Shown here: piece after piece, positions 1 through 5,456 of the stretch | Layout: each line of letters starts with the position of its first letter | How positions within the stretch are numbered: the first letter of the stretch is position 1 | Source of the DNA: Clostridiales bacterium | GTDB lineage: Bacteria > Bacillota > Clostridia > Oscillospirales > JAAYXM01 | Length of the DNA: 5,456 nt | Direction: 5' to 3' | Assembly: GCA_012515925.1 (NCBI GenBank) | Contig: JAAYXM010000104.1 | Span: forward strand, 1-5,456 | Position numbers and translations under genes: made by a program | Notes under the pieces: generated by a model | What the model was told of the DNA's origin: nothing | The model's database searches: none | What the model saw: only the letters and a program-made list of their open reading frames with translations

Positions 1-546
1 AATATCATGGAGCTTTGTCAGGACCGCCGAGGCGAGTTCAAGGATATGAAATACATTGACAGCTCGCGTGTCGAGCTTCACTACGCGCTGCCGTTAAACG
101 AGATTATCTACGACTTTTTCGACGCGTTAAAATCCAGAACCCGCGGTTTCGCCTCGTTGGACTATGAGTTTTCGGGGTATAGAAAATCCTCACTTACGAA
201 GCTTGACATCCTGCTTAACGGCGATCCCGTCGACGCGCTTTCGTTTATTGTCCATACCGACAAGGCTTACGGCAGGGCGCGAAAAATCGTCGAGAAGCTG
301 AAGCAGAACATCCCACGCCAGCTGTTTGAAATTCCCGTCCAGGCGACGGTCGGAAACAAGATTATCGCGCGCGAAACCGTAAAGGCCCTGCGCAAGGACG
401 TTTTGTCAAAGTGCTACGGCGGTGACATAACGCGGAAGAAAAAGCTTCTTGAAAAGCAAAAAGAGGGCAAAAAGCGAATGCGCAGCCTGGGCAGCGTCGA
501 GGTTCCGCAGGAGGCGTTTATGGCGGTACTCAAACTTGATGAATAA
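1..546 (+). CDS. lepA: Elongation factor 4 (LepA), C-terminal part, 5' truncated by the window
   Basis: The frame is open from base 1 and ends at TAA 544-546, giving 181 residues, roughly the last third of a protein that is about 600 residues in the family. LepA is a ribosome-associated translational GTPase linked to back-translocation, ribosome assembly and initiation. The GTPase domain lies outside the window. What is visible is the end of the EF-G-like domain (the LCQDRRGEF segment, then ELHYALPLNEIIYDFFDALK and SRTRGFASLDYE) followed by the LepA-specific C-terminal domain. That domain has its hallmark basic stretch CYGGDITRKKKLLEKQKEGK and the ending SVEVPQEAFMAVLKLDE. The basic tail is the part that reaches into the ribosome in known structures. 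An internal ATG at base 7 is only a methionine inside the conserved segment, not the start. hemW follows after 14 bases, an arrangement common in Bacillota, so the two are probably co-transcribed. Identification is secure. Confidence 0.96.
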   Translation, partial: NIMELCQDRRGEFKDMKYIDSSRVELHYALPLNEIIYDFFDALKSRTRGFASLDYEFSGYRKSSLTKLDILLNGDPVDALSFIVHTDKAYGRARKIVEKLKQNIPRQLFEIPVQATVGNKIIARETVKALRKDVLSKCYGGDITRKKKLLEKQKEGKKRMRSLGSVEVPQEAFMAVLKLDE

Positions 547-550
547 CAGA

Positions 551-557
551 AGGTGAG
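551..557 (+). promoter_or_regulatory. Ribosome binding site of hemW (supports GTG start)
   Basis: AGGTGAG, preceded by AGA, lies 3 bases before GTG 561, or about 5 if AAGGTG is taken as the core. It falls between the lepA stop and the GTG. This supports GTG as the true start, and the family's N-terminal YIHIPFC segment begins only a few residues later. Confidence 0.7.
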
Positions 558-560
558 CTT

Positions 561-1727
561 GTGAAATCACTCGGAATTTATATACACATTCCGTTTTGCA
601 AAAGCAAATGCGCGTATTGCGATTTTTATTCATGCGTCGGGAATAAAAACCAGTTTTTATTGTACACAAAGGCATTATGCGAGCATATATCCGAAGGCAG
701 CATGAAAAAATCCGACTACGAAATAGACAGCATCTATTTCGGCGGCGGCACTCCCACTGTCATCGGCGAAAAAAACCTTCTGAAAATTGTGAATACGCTG
801 TATAGAAGCTTTAACGTTCTGCACGAATGCGAAACCACTATCGAGACAAACCCGAACACGGTTACGCTGCCGATGCTCAAAAAGCTTCAGCGCGCGGGGT
901 TTAACAGGATATCCATCGGCGCGCAATCCTCTAACCCGTTCGAGCTGTCGGAGCTCGGCAGAACCCATACGTTTGACCAGGTTACAAACGCGGTTAACGC
1001 GGCGCGCGCCGCTAAAATCGAGAACATCTCGCTTGACCTGATGTACGGCATCCCGAACCAAAGCCTCAACAGCTGGCTGAACACGCTTGAGGACGTTATA
1101 GCCTTAAACCCGTCGCACATCTCGTGCTACGCGCTGAAAGTCGAGCCGGACACCCCGATGTTCAATAACGCGGCCTCCTATCACCTGCCGGACGAGGACA
1201 CCCAGGCGGATATGTATCTTAAGGCCGTACGCCGTCTTGCCGAGGCGGGCTACGAGCAATACGAGATATCCAACTTCGCGAAGCCCGGCTTCGAATGCAA
1301 GCATAACCTGAAGTACTGGTCGCTTGAAGAGTACTGGGGCTTCGGTCCGGGCGCGCATTCGTTCGTCGATAAAATGCGTTTTAGTTATTTGCGTGATACC
1401 GATTCGTATATTAACGGCGTTTTACAACACGGCGTAATCATAGACAAATCCGAAACCTGCAACGCGTCCGAGCGCGGGGGCGAGTATCTGATGCTGATGC
1501 TGCGGACGAAATACGGCATTTCGAGCAAGGTTTTGGAGCGAAAATACCTTACTTACTTCGACGAGATAGAAAAATGCCTGCTGAAATACCACAGGCAGGG
1601 GCTCTGTGAATTCGACGGCTCACGCTGGTATCTGACGCCGCGCGGCTTTCTCGTCTCGAACACGATAATAAGCGACGTACTCGCCGCGCTTGAAAAATCG
1701 CGCGGTGTGGTAAATAGAATAATCTGA
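561..1727 (+). CDS. hemW: HemW, radical SAM heme chaperone (coproporphyrinogen III oxidase-like)
   Basis: 388 residues, the usual length for HemW. The radical SAM cluster motif CxxxCxxC is at C13, C17 and C20. It is followed by D-F, where true HemN oxidases carry another cysteine (CxC); this difference marks HemW, which binds and transfers heme and is not shown to be an oxygen-independent oxidase. Other family blocks are GGGTPT (61-66), ETNP (95-98), SIGAQS (118-123), DLMYGIPNQS (159-168), the YEISNFAKPGFECKHN stretch (234-249) and GFGPGAHSF (260-268). A HemN C-terminal-type domain ends with RGFLVSN (361-367). The protein is expected to be cytoplasmic, with a [4Fe-4S] cluster and S-adenosylmethionine. 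The start is GTG 561, with a binding site just upstream. It lies between lepA (14-base gap) and the ACT-domain gene (16-base gap), so it is likely part of the same operon. Databases often label such genes hemN or 'coproporphyrinogen III oxidase'; the missing fourth cysteine argues against that. Confidence 0.94.
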   Translation: MKSLGIYIHIPFCKSKCAYCDFYSCVGNKNQFLLYTKALCEHISEGSMKKSDYEIDSIYFGGGTPTVIGEKNLLKIVNTLYRSFNVLHECETTIETNPNTVTLPMLKKLQRAGFNRISIGAQSSNPFELSELGRTHTFDQVTNAVNAARAAKIENISLDLMYGIPNQSLNSWLNTLEDVIALNPSHISCYALKVEPDTPMFNNAASYHLPDEDTQADMYLKAVRRLAEAGYEQYEISNFAKPGFECKHNLKYWSLEEYWGFGPGAHSFVDKMRFSYLRDTDSYINGVLQHGVIIDKSETCNASERGGEYLMLMLRTKYGISSKVLERKYLTYFDEIEKCLLKYHRQGLCEFDGSRWYLTPRGFLVSNTIISDVLAALEKSRGVVNRII

Positions 1728-1743
1728 AACGGAAGTAATTGAT

Positions 1744-2013
1744 ATGAGAGCTGTAATTACCGTAATAGGCAAGGACACGACGGGCATTATCGCACGGGTG
1801 TCCGAGGTGCTTTGGAAGCACGGCATCAATATCCTTGACATCAACCAAAGCGTTATGGACGACCTTTTCGCCATGGTCATGCTGACCGATATTTCAAAAT
1901 GCAGCGTCGGGTTTACCGAGCTTGTTTCAACGTTAAACGCCCTCGGCGAATCGCTGAATCTTAAAATCCATACAATGCACGAGGATATTTTCAATTCGAT
2001 GCACAGAATCTGA
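1744..2013 (+). CDS. ACT-domain protein, UPF0237 family
   Basis: An 89-residue protein that is essentially one ACT domain, a small ligand-binding fold that usually senses amino acids. The N-terminal strand leads into GKDTTGI (residues 9-15), the Gly-x-Asp-x-x-Gly-Ile type turn found in ACT domains, followed by the helix ARVSEVLWKHGINILDINQS. This pattern and length fit the UPF0237 family. No catalytic domain is attached, so it is a free-standing sensor or partner protein. The ATG start is preceded by GGAAG (1731-1735) at 8 bases. It follows hemW after 16 bases, and the next gene is a UPF0210 protein. The two families are recurrent neighbours in Gram-positive bacteria, for example in Streptococcus pneumoniae, which suggests they work together. 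The ligand and biochemical role are not known to me. The family call is firm; any amino-acid sensing role is inferred from the fold. Confidence 0.9.
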   Translation: MRAVITVIGKDTTGIIARVSEVLWKHGINILDINQSVMDDLFAMVMLTDISKCSVGFTELVSTLNALGESLNLKIHTMHEDIFNSMHRI

Positions 2014-2056
2014 TATCGGAAGAGCGCAAATATAGCGGGTTTTTTAATTAATCGTA

Positions 2057-2091
2057 GCTGTTTTCCTCCCCTCGGGGGGGAGAAAAACAGC
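2057..2091 (+). other. Strong RNA hairpin without a U-tract, between the ACT gene and the UPF0210 gene
   Basis: A 15-base arm (2057-2071, GCTGTTTTCCTCCCC) pairs with 2077-2091 (GGGGAGAAAAACAGC), leaving a 5-base loop. Fourteen of fifteen positions pair; the one mismatch is C2065 opposite A2083. No T-run follows on the plus strand (AAGGCCGCAATT comes next), nor immediately on the minus strand, so it does not look like a normal intrinsic terminator. It lies 44 bases after the ACT stop codon and 42 bases before the UPF0210 start. Possible roles are an mRNA-stability or processing element that sets the ratio of the two genes, or a 5' leader structure. The role is inference; the pairing is seen directly. 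Confidence 0.6.
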
Positions 2092-2133
2092 AAGGCCGCA
2101 ATTAAACACGCAATTTACGGAAGGGCGTAAAAT

Positions 2134-3492
2134 ATGTTAAATTCCTTTGACATACTCGAGACCATTAAAATGATTGAGCAGGAGCACCTTGATATCCGCA
2201 CGATTACGCTCGGGATATCGCTGCGCGACTGCTGCGACAGGGACGTTTCGGCGGCAAGCCGGCGCGTATATGACAAAATCACAGGCAAGGCGGAAAAGCT
2301 GGTCGAGACCGCCGACACAATCGCCCGCGAATACGGAATTCCGATAATCAACAAGCGCGTTTCCGTAACGCCCGTATCCCTGCTCGCGGACTCCTGCGAC
2401 TGCGAGGACATAACACCGCTCGCGCTCGCGCTCGAGCGCGCGGCGACGGCAGTCGGCATTGATTTTATCGGCGGCTACAGCGCGCTTGTGCACAAGGGGC
2501 TTACAAGCGGGGACTTAAAGCTTATAAACTCAATCCCCGGGGCGCTCTCGCAGACATGTCGCGTATGCTCCTCGGTAAACGTCGCCACCACGCGCGCCGG
2601 AATAAATATGGACGCCGTGGCGATGCTCGGCGATACCATACTAAAGGCTGCATACCTTACGCGTGACTCGGATTCGGTGGCATGCGCGAAATTCGTCGTA
2701 TTCGCCAACGCAACCGAGGACAACCCGTTCATGGCCGGGGCGTTCCACGGCGTAGGCGAGGGCGAGTGTGTAATCAACGTGGGCGTTTCTGGCCCGGGCG
2801 TCGTACATAACGCGGTTAAGCGCGCGGGTGATTGCGACCTCGCAGAGCTCGCCGAGATAATAAAAAAATGCGCGTTTAAAATCACGCGCATGGGTCAGCT
2901 TGTGGCGGGCGAGGCATCAAAACGCCTCAACGTGCCGTTTGGGATAGTTGACCTTTCCCTCGCGCCCACGCCCGCGGTCGGGGATTCGGTCGCGGATATA
3001 CTGCAGGAAATGGGGCTTGAATCCGTCGGCGCGCACGGCACGACGGCGGCGCTCGCCCTGCTCAACGACGCGGTGAAGAAAGGCGGCATTATGGCTGCCG
3101 CGCATGTGGGAGGACTTTCCGGCGCGTTTATCCCCGTCAGCGAGGACGCGGGCATGATCGCGGCGGCCTCAAATCAGTATATATCCTTTGACAAGCTCGA
3201 GGCAATGACCTCCGTCTGCTCTGTGGGGCTTGACATGATTGCCATACCCGGCGATACTCCGTCCGAGATAATTTCCGCCATAATCGCGGACGAGATTTCA
3301 ATCGGGGTCGTAAACAATAAAACAACCGCGGTGCGTATTATTCCCGCGTACGGGAAAAAGGTCGGGGACCGCGTAAACTACGGCGGGCTGCTGGGCAGCG
3401 CGCCGGTAATGGCGGTAAATACCCGCTCGCCGCTTAAATTCATATCCCGAAAGGGCAGGATTCCCGCGCCCATGCACAGCCAGAAAAACTAA
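2134..3492 (+). CDS. UPF0210 / DUF711 family protein (PFL-like fold)
   Basis: 452 residues, matching the typical UPF0210 length of about 450. The family has a fold related to pyruvate formate-lyase-type barrels, but no reaction is established that I can cite. Conserved-looking blocks in order are FIGGYSALVHKG (111-122), CSSVNVATTRAGINMDAV (145-162), FMAGAFHGVGE (199-209), NVGVSGPGVV (215-224), DLSLAPTPAVGDSVA (273-287), IGVVNNKTTAVRIIPAYGKK (390-409), and the ending GLLGSAPVM (418-426) with RIPAPMHS (442-449). There is no signal peptide or membrane segment, so it is cytoplasmic. Start ATG 2134 has a strong site GGAAGGG (2119-2125) 8 bases upstream. The gene follows the ACT-domain gene, its usual partner, here separated by a hairpin-bearing gap. 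tadA follows after 14 bases. The glycine-rich segments suggest ligand binding, but that is inference. The family call is secure and the function unknown. Confidence 0.93.
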   Translation: MLNSFDILETIKMIEQEHLDIRTITLGISLRDCCDRDVSAASRRVYDKITGKAEKLVETADTIAREYGIPIINKRVSVTPVSLLADSCDCEDITPLALALERAATAVGIDFIGGYSALVHKGLTSGDLKLINSIPGALSQTCRVCSSVNVATTRAGINMDAVAMLGDTILKAAYLTRDSDSVACAKFVVFANATEDNPFMAGAFHGVGEGECVINVGVSGPGVVHNAVKRAGDCDLAELAEIIKKCAFKITRMGQLVAGEASKRLNVPFGIVDLSLAPTPAVGDSVADILQEMGLESVGAHGTTAALALLNDAVKKGGIMAAAHVGGLSGAFIPVSEDAGMIAAASNQYISFDKLEAMTSVCSVGLDMIAIPGDTPSEIISAIIADEISIGVVNNKTTAVRIIPAYGKKVGDRVNYGGLLGSAPVMAVNTRSPLKFISRKGRIPAPMHSQKN

Positions 3493-3497
3493 AGGGG
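3491..3497 (+). promoter_or_regulatory. Ribosome binding site of tadA (supports GTG start)
   Basis: AAAGGGG overlaps the UPF0210 stop codon (TAA 3490-3492) and lies 9 bases before GTG 3507. An in-frame ATG at 3525 would remove the first six residues and sit about 27 bases from this site, so GTG 3507 is preferred. The overlap suggests the ribosome ending the upstream gene helps start tadA. Confidence 0.65.
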
Positions 3498-3506
3498 TTT
3501 TACGCC

Positions 3507-3965
3507 GTGACACATGAGGCATATATGAACGAAGCAATCAAGCTCGCGCGTCGCGCGGCACAGCTTGAAGAGGCGCCCGTGGGCTGCGTCATTGTACGCG
3601 AAAACAAGATAGTCGGGCGCGGGTTCAACCTCCGCGAGACGGGAAAAAACGCCTTAAACCACGCGGAGCTCATCGCAATCCGTGACGCGTGCAAAACTCT
3701 CGGCGGCTGGCGGCTTTGCGGCTGTGATTTATATGTTACGCTCGAGCCCTGCCCGATGTGCGCGGGGGCAATGATAAACGCGCGTATCGAAAACGTATAT
3801 TTCGGCGCGTTCGACCCTAAGGCGGGCGCCTGCGGAAGCGTCGTCAACCTGTTTGATTTGCCGTTTAACCATAAGCCTCGCGTGACCGGCGGAGTATCAG
3901 AGCCGGAATGCGCCGGGCTATTGAGTGATTTTTTCGCAAATCTTCGGAAGGGGAGAAATCTATGA
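3507..3965 (+). CDS. tadA: tRNA-specific adenosine deaminase TadA
   Basis: 152 residues, normal for bacterial TadA. The enzyme converts adenosine 34 in the anticodon of tRNA-Arg(ACG) to inosine, letting one tRNA read CGU, CGC and CGA. The zinc/catalytic signature of the cytidine/deoxycytidylate deaminase fold is complete: H52-A-E54, where His binds zinc and Glu shuttles protons, and P81-C-P-M-C85, where both Cys bind zinc. Flanking sequences also fit TadA: APVGCVIV (23-30), YVTLEPCPMCAGAMINARI (76-94), FGAFDPKAGACGS and the C-terminal ECAGLLSDFFANLR. The related guanine or cytosine deaminases share the zinc motif, but the VTLEPCPMCAGAMI-x-x-RI and FGA-x-D-x-K-x-GA-x-GS segments favour TadA. 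Start GTG 3507 has a good binding site. The TGA stop at 3963-3965 overlaps the ATG of galM, indicating coupled translation. Confidence 0.94.
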   Translation: MTHEAYMNEAIKLARRAAQLEEAPVGCVIVRENKIVGRGFNLRETGKNALNHAELIAIRDACKTLGGWRLCGCDLYVTLEPCPMCAGAMINARIENVYFGAFDPKAGACGSVVNLFDLPFNHKPRVTGGVSEPECAGLLSDFFANLRKGRNL

Positions 3966-5014
3966 GTATTTGCCGAAAAGACTTCGGAAGACTGCCGGAC
4001 GGTCGAAGCGCGGACCTGTTTGAGCTTAAGAACAAGAACGGCATGATTGTGGGTATTACCAACATCGGCGCCGCGATTGTTTCGATTACGGTGCCCGACC
4101 GGGGCGGGAGCTTTGCCGACGTCGTGCTTGGCTATGACTCGGCCGAAAAATATCTCACCAAAGGCGCATATCACGGCGTGTGTGTCGGACGGGTCGCAAA
4201 CAGAATCGAGGACGCGCGTTTCGAGTTAAACGGCAGGGAATATAATCTTAAGCCGAACTATGAAGGCAGGCATATGCTGCACGGCGGCGAGACCGGGCTC
4301 GACACCAGGCTTTTTGCCGCAGCCCTCCTGAACCAAAACACTCTGGAGCTGTCATGCGTTTTGCCCGACGGCGAGGACGGGTTCCCGGGCGAGGTTGCCC
4401 TCACGGTTTTATACACGCTGACCGATGAAAACGCGCTCTCGCTCCGGTTTATCGCTACCTGTGACTCGGACACCGTGATTAACCTTATAAACCACGCTTA
4501 TTTCAATCTTAACGGCCACGATTCCGGTAGCATAACGGACCACGAGCTTATGATTTTTTCAGATAAGTATACGCCGCTTAACGATGCGGGCATGGTTTAC
4601 GGCGAAATCCGGTCTGTCGAACCGGAAATGGATTTTCGCAACCCGAAAAAAATCGGACGGGACATTGATTCGGACTTTAAACAGCTGAAAATTGCGGGCG
4701 GTTATGACCATAATTACATGCTCGACGCCGCGGGAGGCGATTTAACCCATGCGGCGGGAGTTTACGAGGAAGTCTCCGGCCGCGCTATGGATGTATACAC
4801 CAATTCCCCCGCAATCCTGCTGTATACCGGAAATCACCTCGATAAACACAGGGTTTCCGGCAAGGGCGGTGTGTACTATAAATCGCGGGGCGGGTTCTGT
4901 CTTGAAACGAACTTCCCGCCAAACGCCCTGAAGTATAAAACCCTGCCCCAGCCGATTCTGCGGCGCGGCGAGGTCTATGATTACACCACGTTATTTAAGT
5001 TCGGAGTAAAATAA
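3962..5014 (+). CDS. galM: Aldose 1-epimerase (mutarotase, GalM family)
   Basis: 350 residues, the normal length. It interconverts alpha and beta anomers of hexoses such as galactose or glucose, and is cytoplasmic (no signal peptide seen). Active-site candidates are all present: R81 in GRVANRI (76-82), H107 in MLHGG, H178 in INHAYFNLNGH (176-186; the family's general acid), D249 in GGYDHNYML and E315 in LETNFPPNALKY (the family's catalytic base). Assignment of these residues rests on similarity to well-studied mutarotases. One visible deviation is SPAILLYTGN (282-291), where many members have a Gln before the hydrophobic-Tyr-Thr/Ser-Gly-Asn segment; here it is Leu. The ATG overlaps the tadA stop (ATGA 3962-3965), and GGAAGGGGAG (3946-3955) lies 6 bases upstream, so it is translationally coupled to tadA. 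No other sugar genes lie nearby, so substrate preference cannot be read from context. It is the last gene of the plus-strand run. Confidence 0.93.
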   Translation: MSICRKDFGRLPDGRSADLFELKNKNGMIVGITNIGAAIVSITVPDRGGSFADVVLGYDSAEKYLTKGAYHGVCVGRVANRIEDARFELNGREYNLKPNYEGRHMLHGGETGLDTRLFAAALLNQNTLELSCVLPDGEDGFPGEVALTVLYTLTDENALSLRFIATCDSDTVINLINHAYFNLNGHDSGSITDHELMIFSDKYTPLNDAGMVYGEIRSVEPEMDFRNPKKIGRDIDSDFKQLKIAGGYDHNYMLDAAGGDLTHAAGVYEEVSGRAMDVYTNSPAILLYTGNHLDKHRVSGKGGVYYKSRGGFCLETNFPPNALKYKTLPQPILRRGEVYDYTTLFKFGVK

Positions 5015-5043
5015 ATCGAAAAAACTCGATATTTAATAATTTT

Positions 5044-5077
5044 TTAATATTTATAGCTATATTTATTAATATTTATA
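5044..5077 (+). repeat. Direct repeat pair in an AT-rich island
   Basis: TTAATATTTATA occurs perfectly at 5044-5055 and 5066-5077, with starts 22 bases apart, close to two helical turns. Between and around them only two of 49 bases (5031-5079) are G or C. A 10-base palindrome, TATAGCTATA (5052-5061), overlaps the first copy. The surrounding genes are far richer in G+C, so the island stands out. It could be an upstream promoter element, a protein binding site, or chance repetition in low-complexity AT sequence. Confidence 0.5.
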
Positions 5078-5086
5078 TTGTAGAAT

Positions 5087-5092
5087 TATAAC
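5087..5092 (+). promoter_or_regulatory. Possible -10 element of an intergenic promoter
   Basis: TATAAC matches the sigma-70/sigma-A -10 consensus at five of six positions. A second candidate, TAGAAT (5081-5086), also matches at five of six. The AT-rich island directly upstream could act like an UP element. No good -35 box is present at 16-18 bases (TTATTA at 5063-5068 is the best, three of six), so this is weak. A start near 5099 would give a transcript of about 80 bases ending at the terminator. Confidence 0.22.
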
Positions 5093-5098
5093 CGTAGA

Positions 5099-5178
5099 TA
5101 GCAGATGCGTAGTTTGTTCTTTACTCCCCCTCCTATTATTTGTTTCAAAAAGACAGGCTTTTCAGCCTGTCTTTTTGG
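5099..5178 (+). ncRNA. Possible small RNA with a C-rich seed and terminator
   Basis: This segment lies between an AT-rich possible promoter region and a strong intrinsic terminator hairpin (5147-5176). It contains ACTCCCCCTCCT (5123-5134), which is complementary to Shine-Dalgarno sequences such as AGGAGG and GGGGAG. I see no stable pairing within 5099-5146, so the C-rich run would be exposed. C-rich, single-stranded anti-Shine-Dalgarno segments are a known feature of regulatory small RNAs in Bacillota. No coding potential is convincing here. The alternative is simply the 3' untranslated region of galM, which could itself be processed into such an RNA. The 5' end is a guess. Confidence 0.25.
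5147..5176 (+). terminator. Bidirectional intrinsic terminator
   Basis: A perfect 13-base-pair stem, AAAAAGACAGGCT (5147-5159) with AGCCTGTCTTTTT (5164-5176), closes a 4-base loop TTTC. The T-run ends the plus-strand transcript, and the opposite A-run supplies a T-run for the minus strand. It can therefore end both the galM transcript and the convergent glutamine synthetase transcript. Confidence 0.9.
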
Positions 5179-5184
5179 TATTCA

Positions 5185-5221
5185 AATAAGAGTTGAACCC
5201 TGTCGGGGTTCAACTCTTATT
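5185..5221 (-). terminator. Second hairpin, probable terminator of the minus-strand gene
   Basis: A perfect 16-base-pair stem (5185-5200 with 5206-5221) has a 5-base loop, TGTCG. It begins 3 bases after the stop codon of the minus-strand gene. Read on the minus strand it ends in CTTATTTG, a short U-rich tail, so it may terminate or protect that mRNA. The stronger terminator at 5147-5176 lies directly behind it. Confidence 0.65.
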
Positions 5222-5224
5222 GCA

Positions 5225-5456
5225 TTACACGCTGTACAGTATATCCACGTAGGTCGGGATATCCCAGTGCTTTTTGCTCATTATCAGCTCGATTTCATCG
5301 ATTGTCATGCGAAGCTCGTTTAGAGCGGTAAACACCCGCTCGCGGTGCGCCTTTGCGGCTTTGAGGCTGTCAGTAATCTGCTTTGCCGCCGCCGCGGCCT
5401 CCGACAGCGCGGTCAGCCTCATATAAAGCGGCTCGGAAAGCTTTGCGAGTCTTGAA
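5225..5456 (-). CDS. glnN: Glutamine synthetase type III, C-terminal fragment (5' end beyond the window)
   Basis: The minus-strand frame is open from the window edge to TAA (plus-strand TTA, 5225-5227), giving 76 complete codons before the stop. The peptide is helical and Ala/Glu/Lys-rich, with five consecutive alanines. It ends with LNELRMTIDEIELIMSKKHW followed by DIPTYVDILYSV. This matches the way type III glutamine synthetases end: a MxELRxxVDELE-type helix, then W-x-x-P-x-Y-x-x-LL and a short hydrophobic tail. The enzyme makes glutamine from glutamate, ammonia and ATP as a large cytoplasmic oligomer of about 700-residue subunits. None of the catalytic core is in the window, so the call rests on the C-terminus alone, and activity and start cannot be judged. 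An internal Met at 5420-5422 is not a plausible start. The gene converges on galM. Confidence 0.75.
   Translation of the reverse strand, partial: SRLAKLSEPLYMRLTALSEAAAAAKQITDSLKAAKAHRERVFTALNELRMTIDEIELIMSKKHWDIPTYVDILYSV

Noticed and set aside
2026..2045. Possible terminator after the ACT gene (CGC...GCG followed by GGTTTTTT)
   Set aside because: Only three base pairs can form before the T-run, too weak for an intrinsic terminator.
2061..2125. Alternative pairing of TTTTCC (2061-2066) with GGAAGG in the UPF0210 ribosome binding site as a regulatory switch
   Set aside because: It is six pairs with two G-U wobbles and could not compete with the 14-pair stem that contains the same bases; no ligand-binding domain is evident.
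675..3325. Long open frames on the minus strand opposite hemW, UPF0210 and tadA
   Set aside because: They are shadows of well-identified plus-strand genes, with Arg/Ala/Ser-rich translations and no binding sites or family resemblance.
5013..5045. Terminator directly after galM (ATCGA-AAAAAC-TCGAT then AT-rich sequence with T6)
   Set aside because: The stem is only five pairs and the T6 run is about ten bases away; the hairpin at 5147-5176 is a far better terminator.
5123..5134. Minus-strand AGGAGGGGGAGT read as a ribosome binding site for a small minus-strand gene
   Set aside because: No ATG, GTG or TTG lies at usable distance downstream on the minus strand.
5206..5221. GGTTCAACTC, similar to a tRNA T-arm
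   Set aside because: It is one arm of a symmetrical 16-pair hairpin; no acceptor stem, anticodon arm or D-arm is present around it.
5105..5323. 72-residue plus-strand open frame over the intergenic region
   Set aside because: It runs through both hairpins and into the antisense of the glutamine synthetase C-terminus, has no ribosome binding site, and its sequence resembles no family I recognise.

Overview
The window reads as an ordinary chromosomal stretch from a bacterium of the Bacillota, most likely an uncultured Clostridia-type lineage of moderate G+C. The reasons are the lepA-hemW adjacency, the ACT-domain/UPF0210 gene pair seen in Gram-positive genomes, strong purine-rich ribosome binding sites, GTG starts, and a type III glutamine synthetase at the right edge. 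This placement is inferred from gene content, not from a phylogeny.

Bases 1-5014 hold six plus-strand genes in close order. They are the 3' end of lepA (elongation factor 4), hemW (radical SAM heme chaperone), a small ACT-domain protein (UPF0237), a UPF0210/DUF711 protein, tadA (tRNA adenosine deaminase) and galM (aldose 1-epimerase). Most gaps are 14-16 bases, and galM overlaps tadA by an ATGA, so one transcription unit is likely. The exception is a gap of about 120 bases between the ACT gene and the UPF0210 gene. It holds a strong hairpin (2057-2091) with no U-tract.

Bases 5015-5224 are non-coding. The stretch starts with a very AT-rich island carrying a perfect 12-base direct repeat 22 bases apart. 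A short unstructured segment with a C-rich, anti-Shine-Dalgarno-like run follows, and then two tandem hairpins. The first hairpin is a textbook bidirectional terminator. The second sits 3 bases from the stop codon of a minus-strand gene that runs off the right edge and looks like the C-terminus of a type III glutamine synthetase. The plus-strand operon and this gene are convergent and share the terminator region.

Functionally the operon mixes translation quality control (LepA, TadA), heme handling (HemW), sugar anomer interconversion (GalM) and a conserved pair of unknown role. I see no mobile element, CRISPR array, defence island, tRNA or rRNA. The least explained parts are the UPF0237/UPF0210 pair with its inserted hairpin, and the possible small RNA ahead of the terminator near 5147-5176. 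Both are modest leads, not demonstrated new systems.
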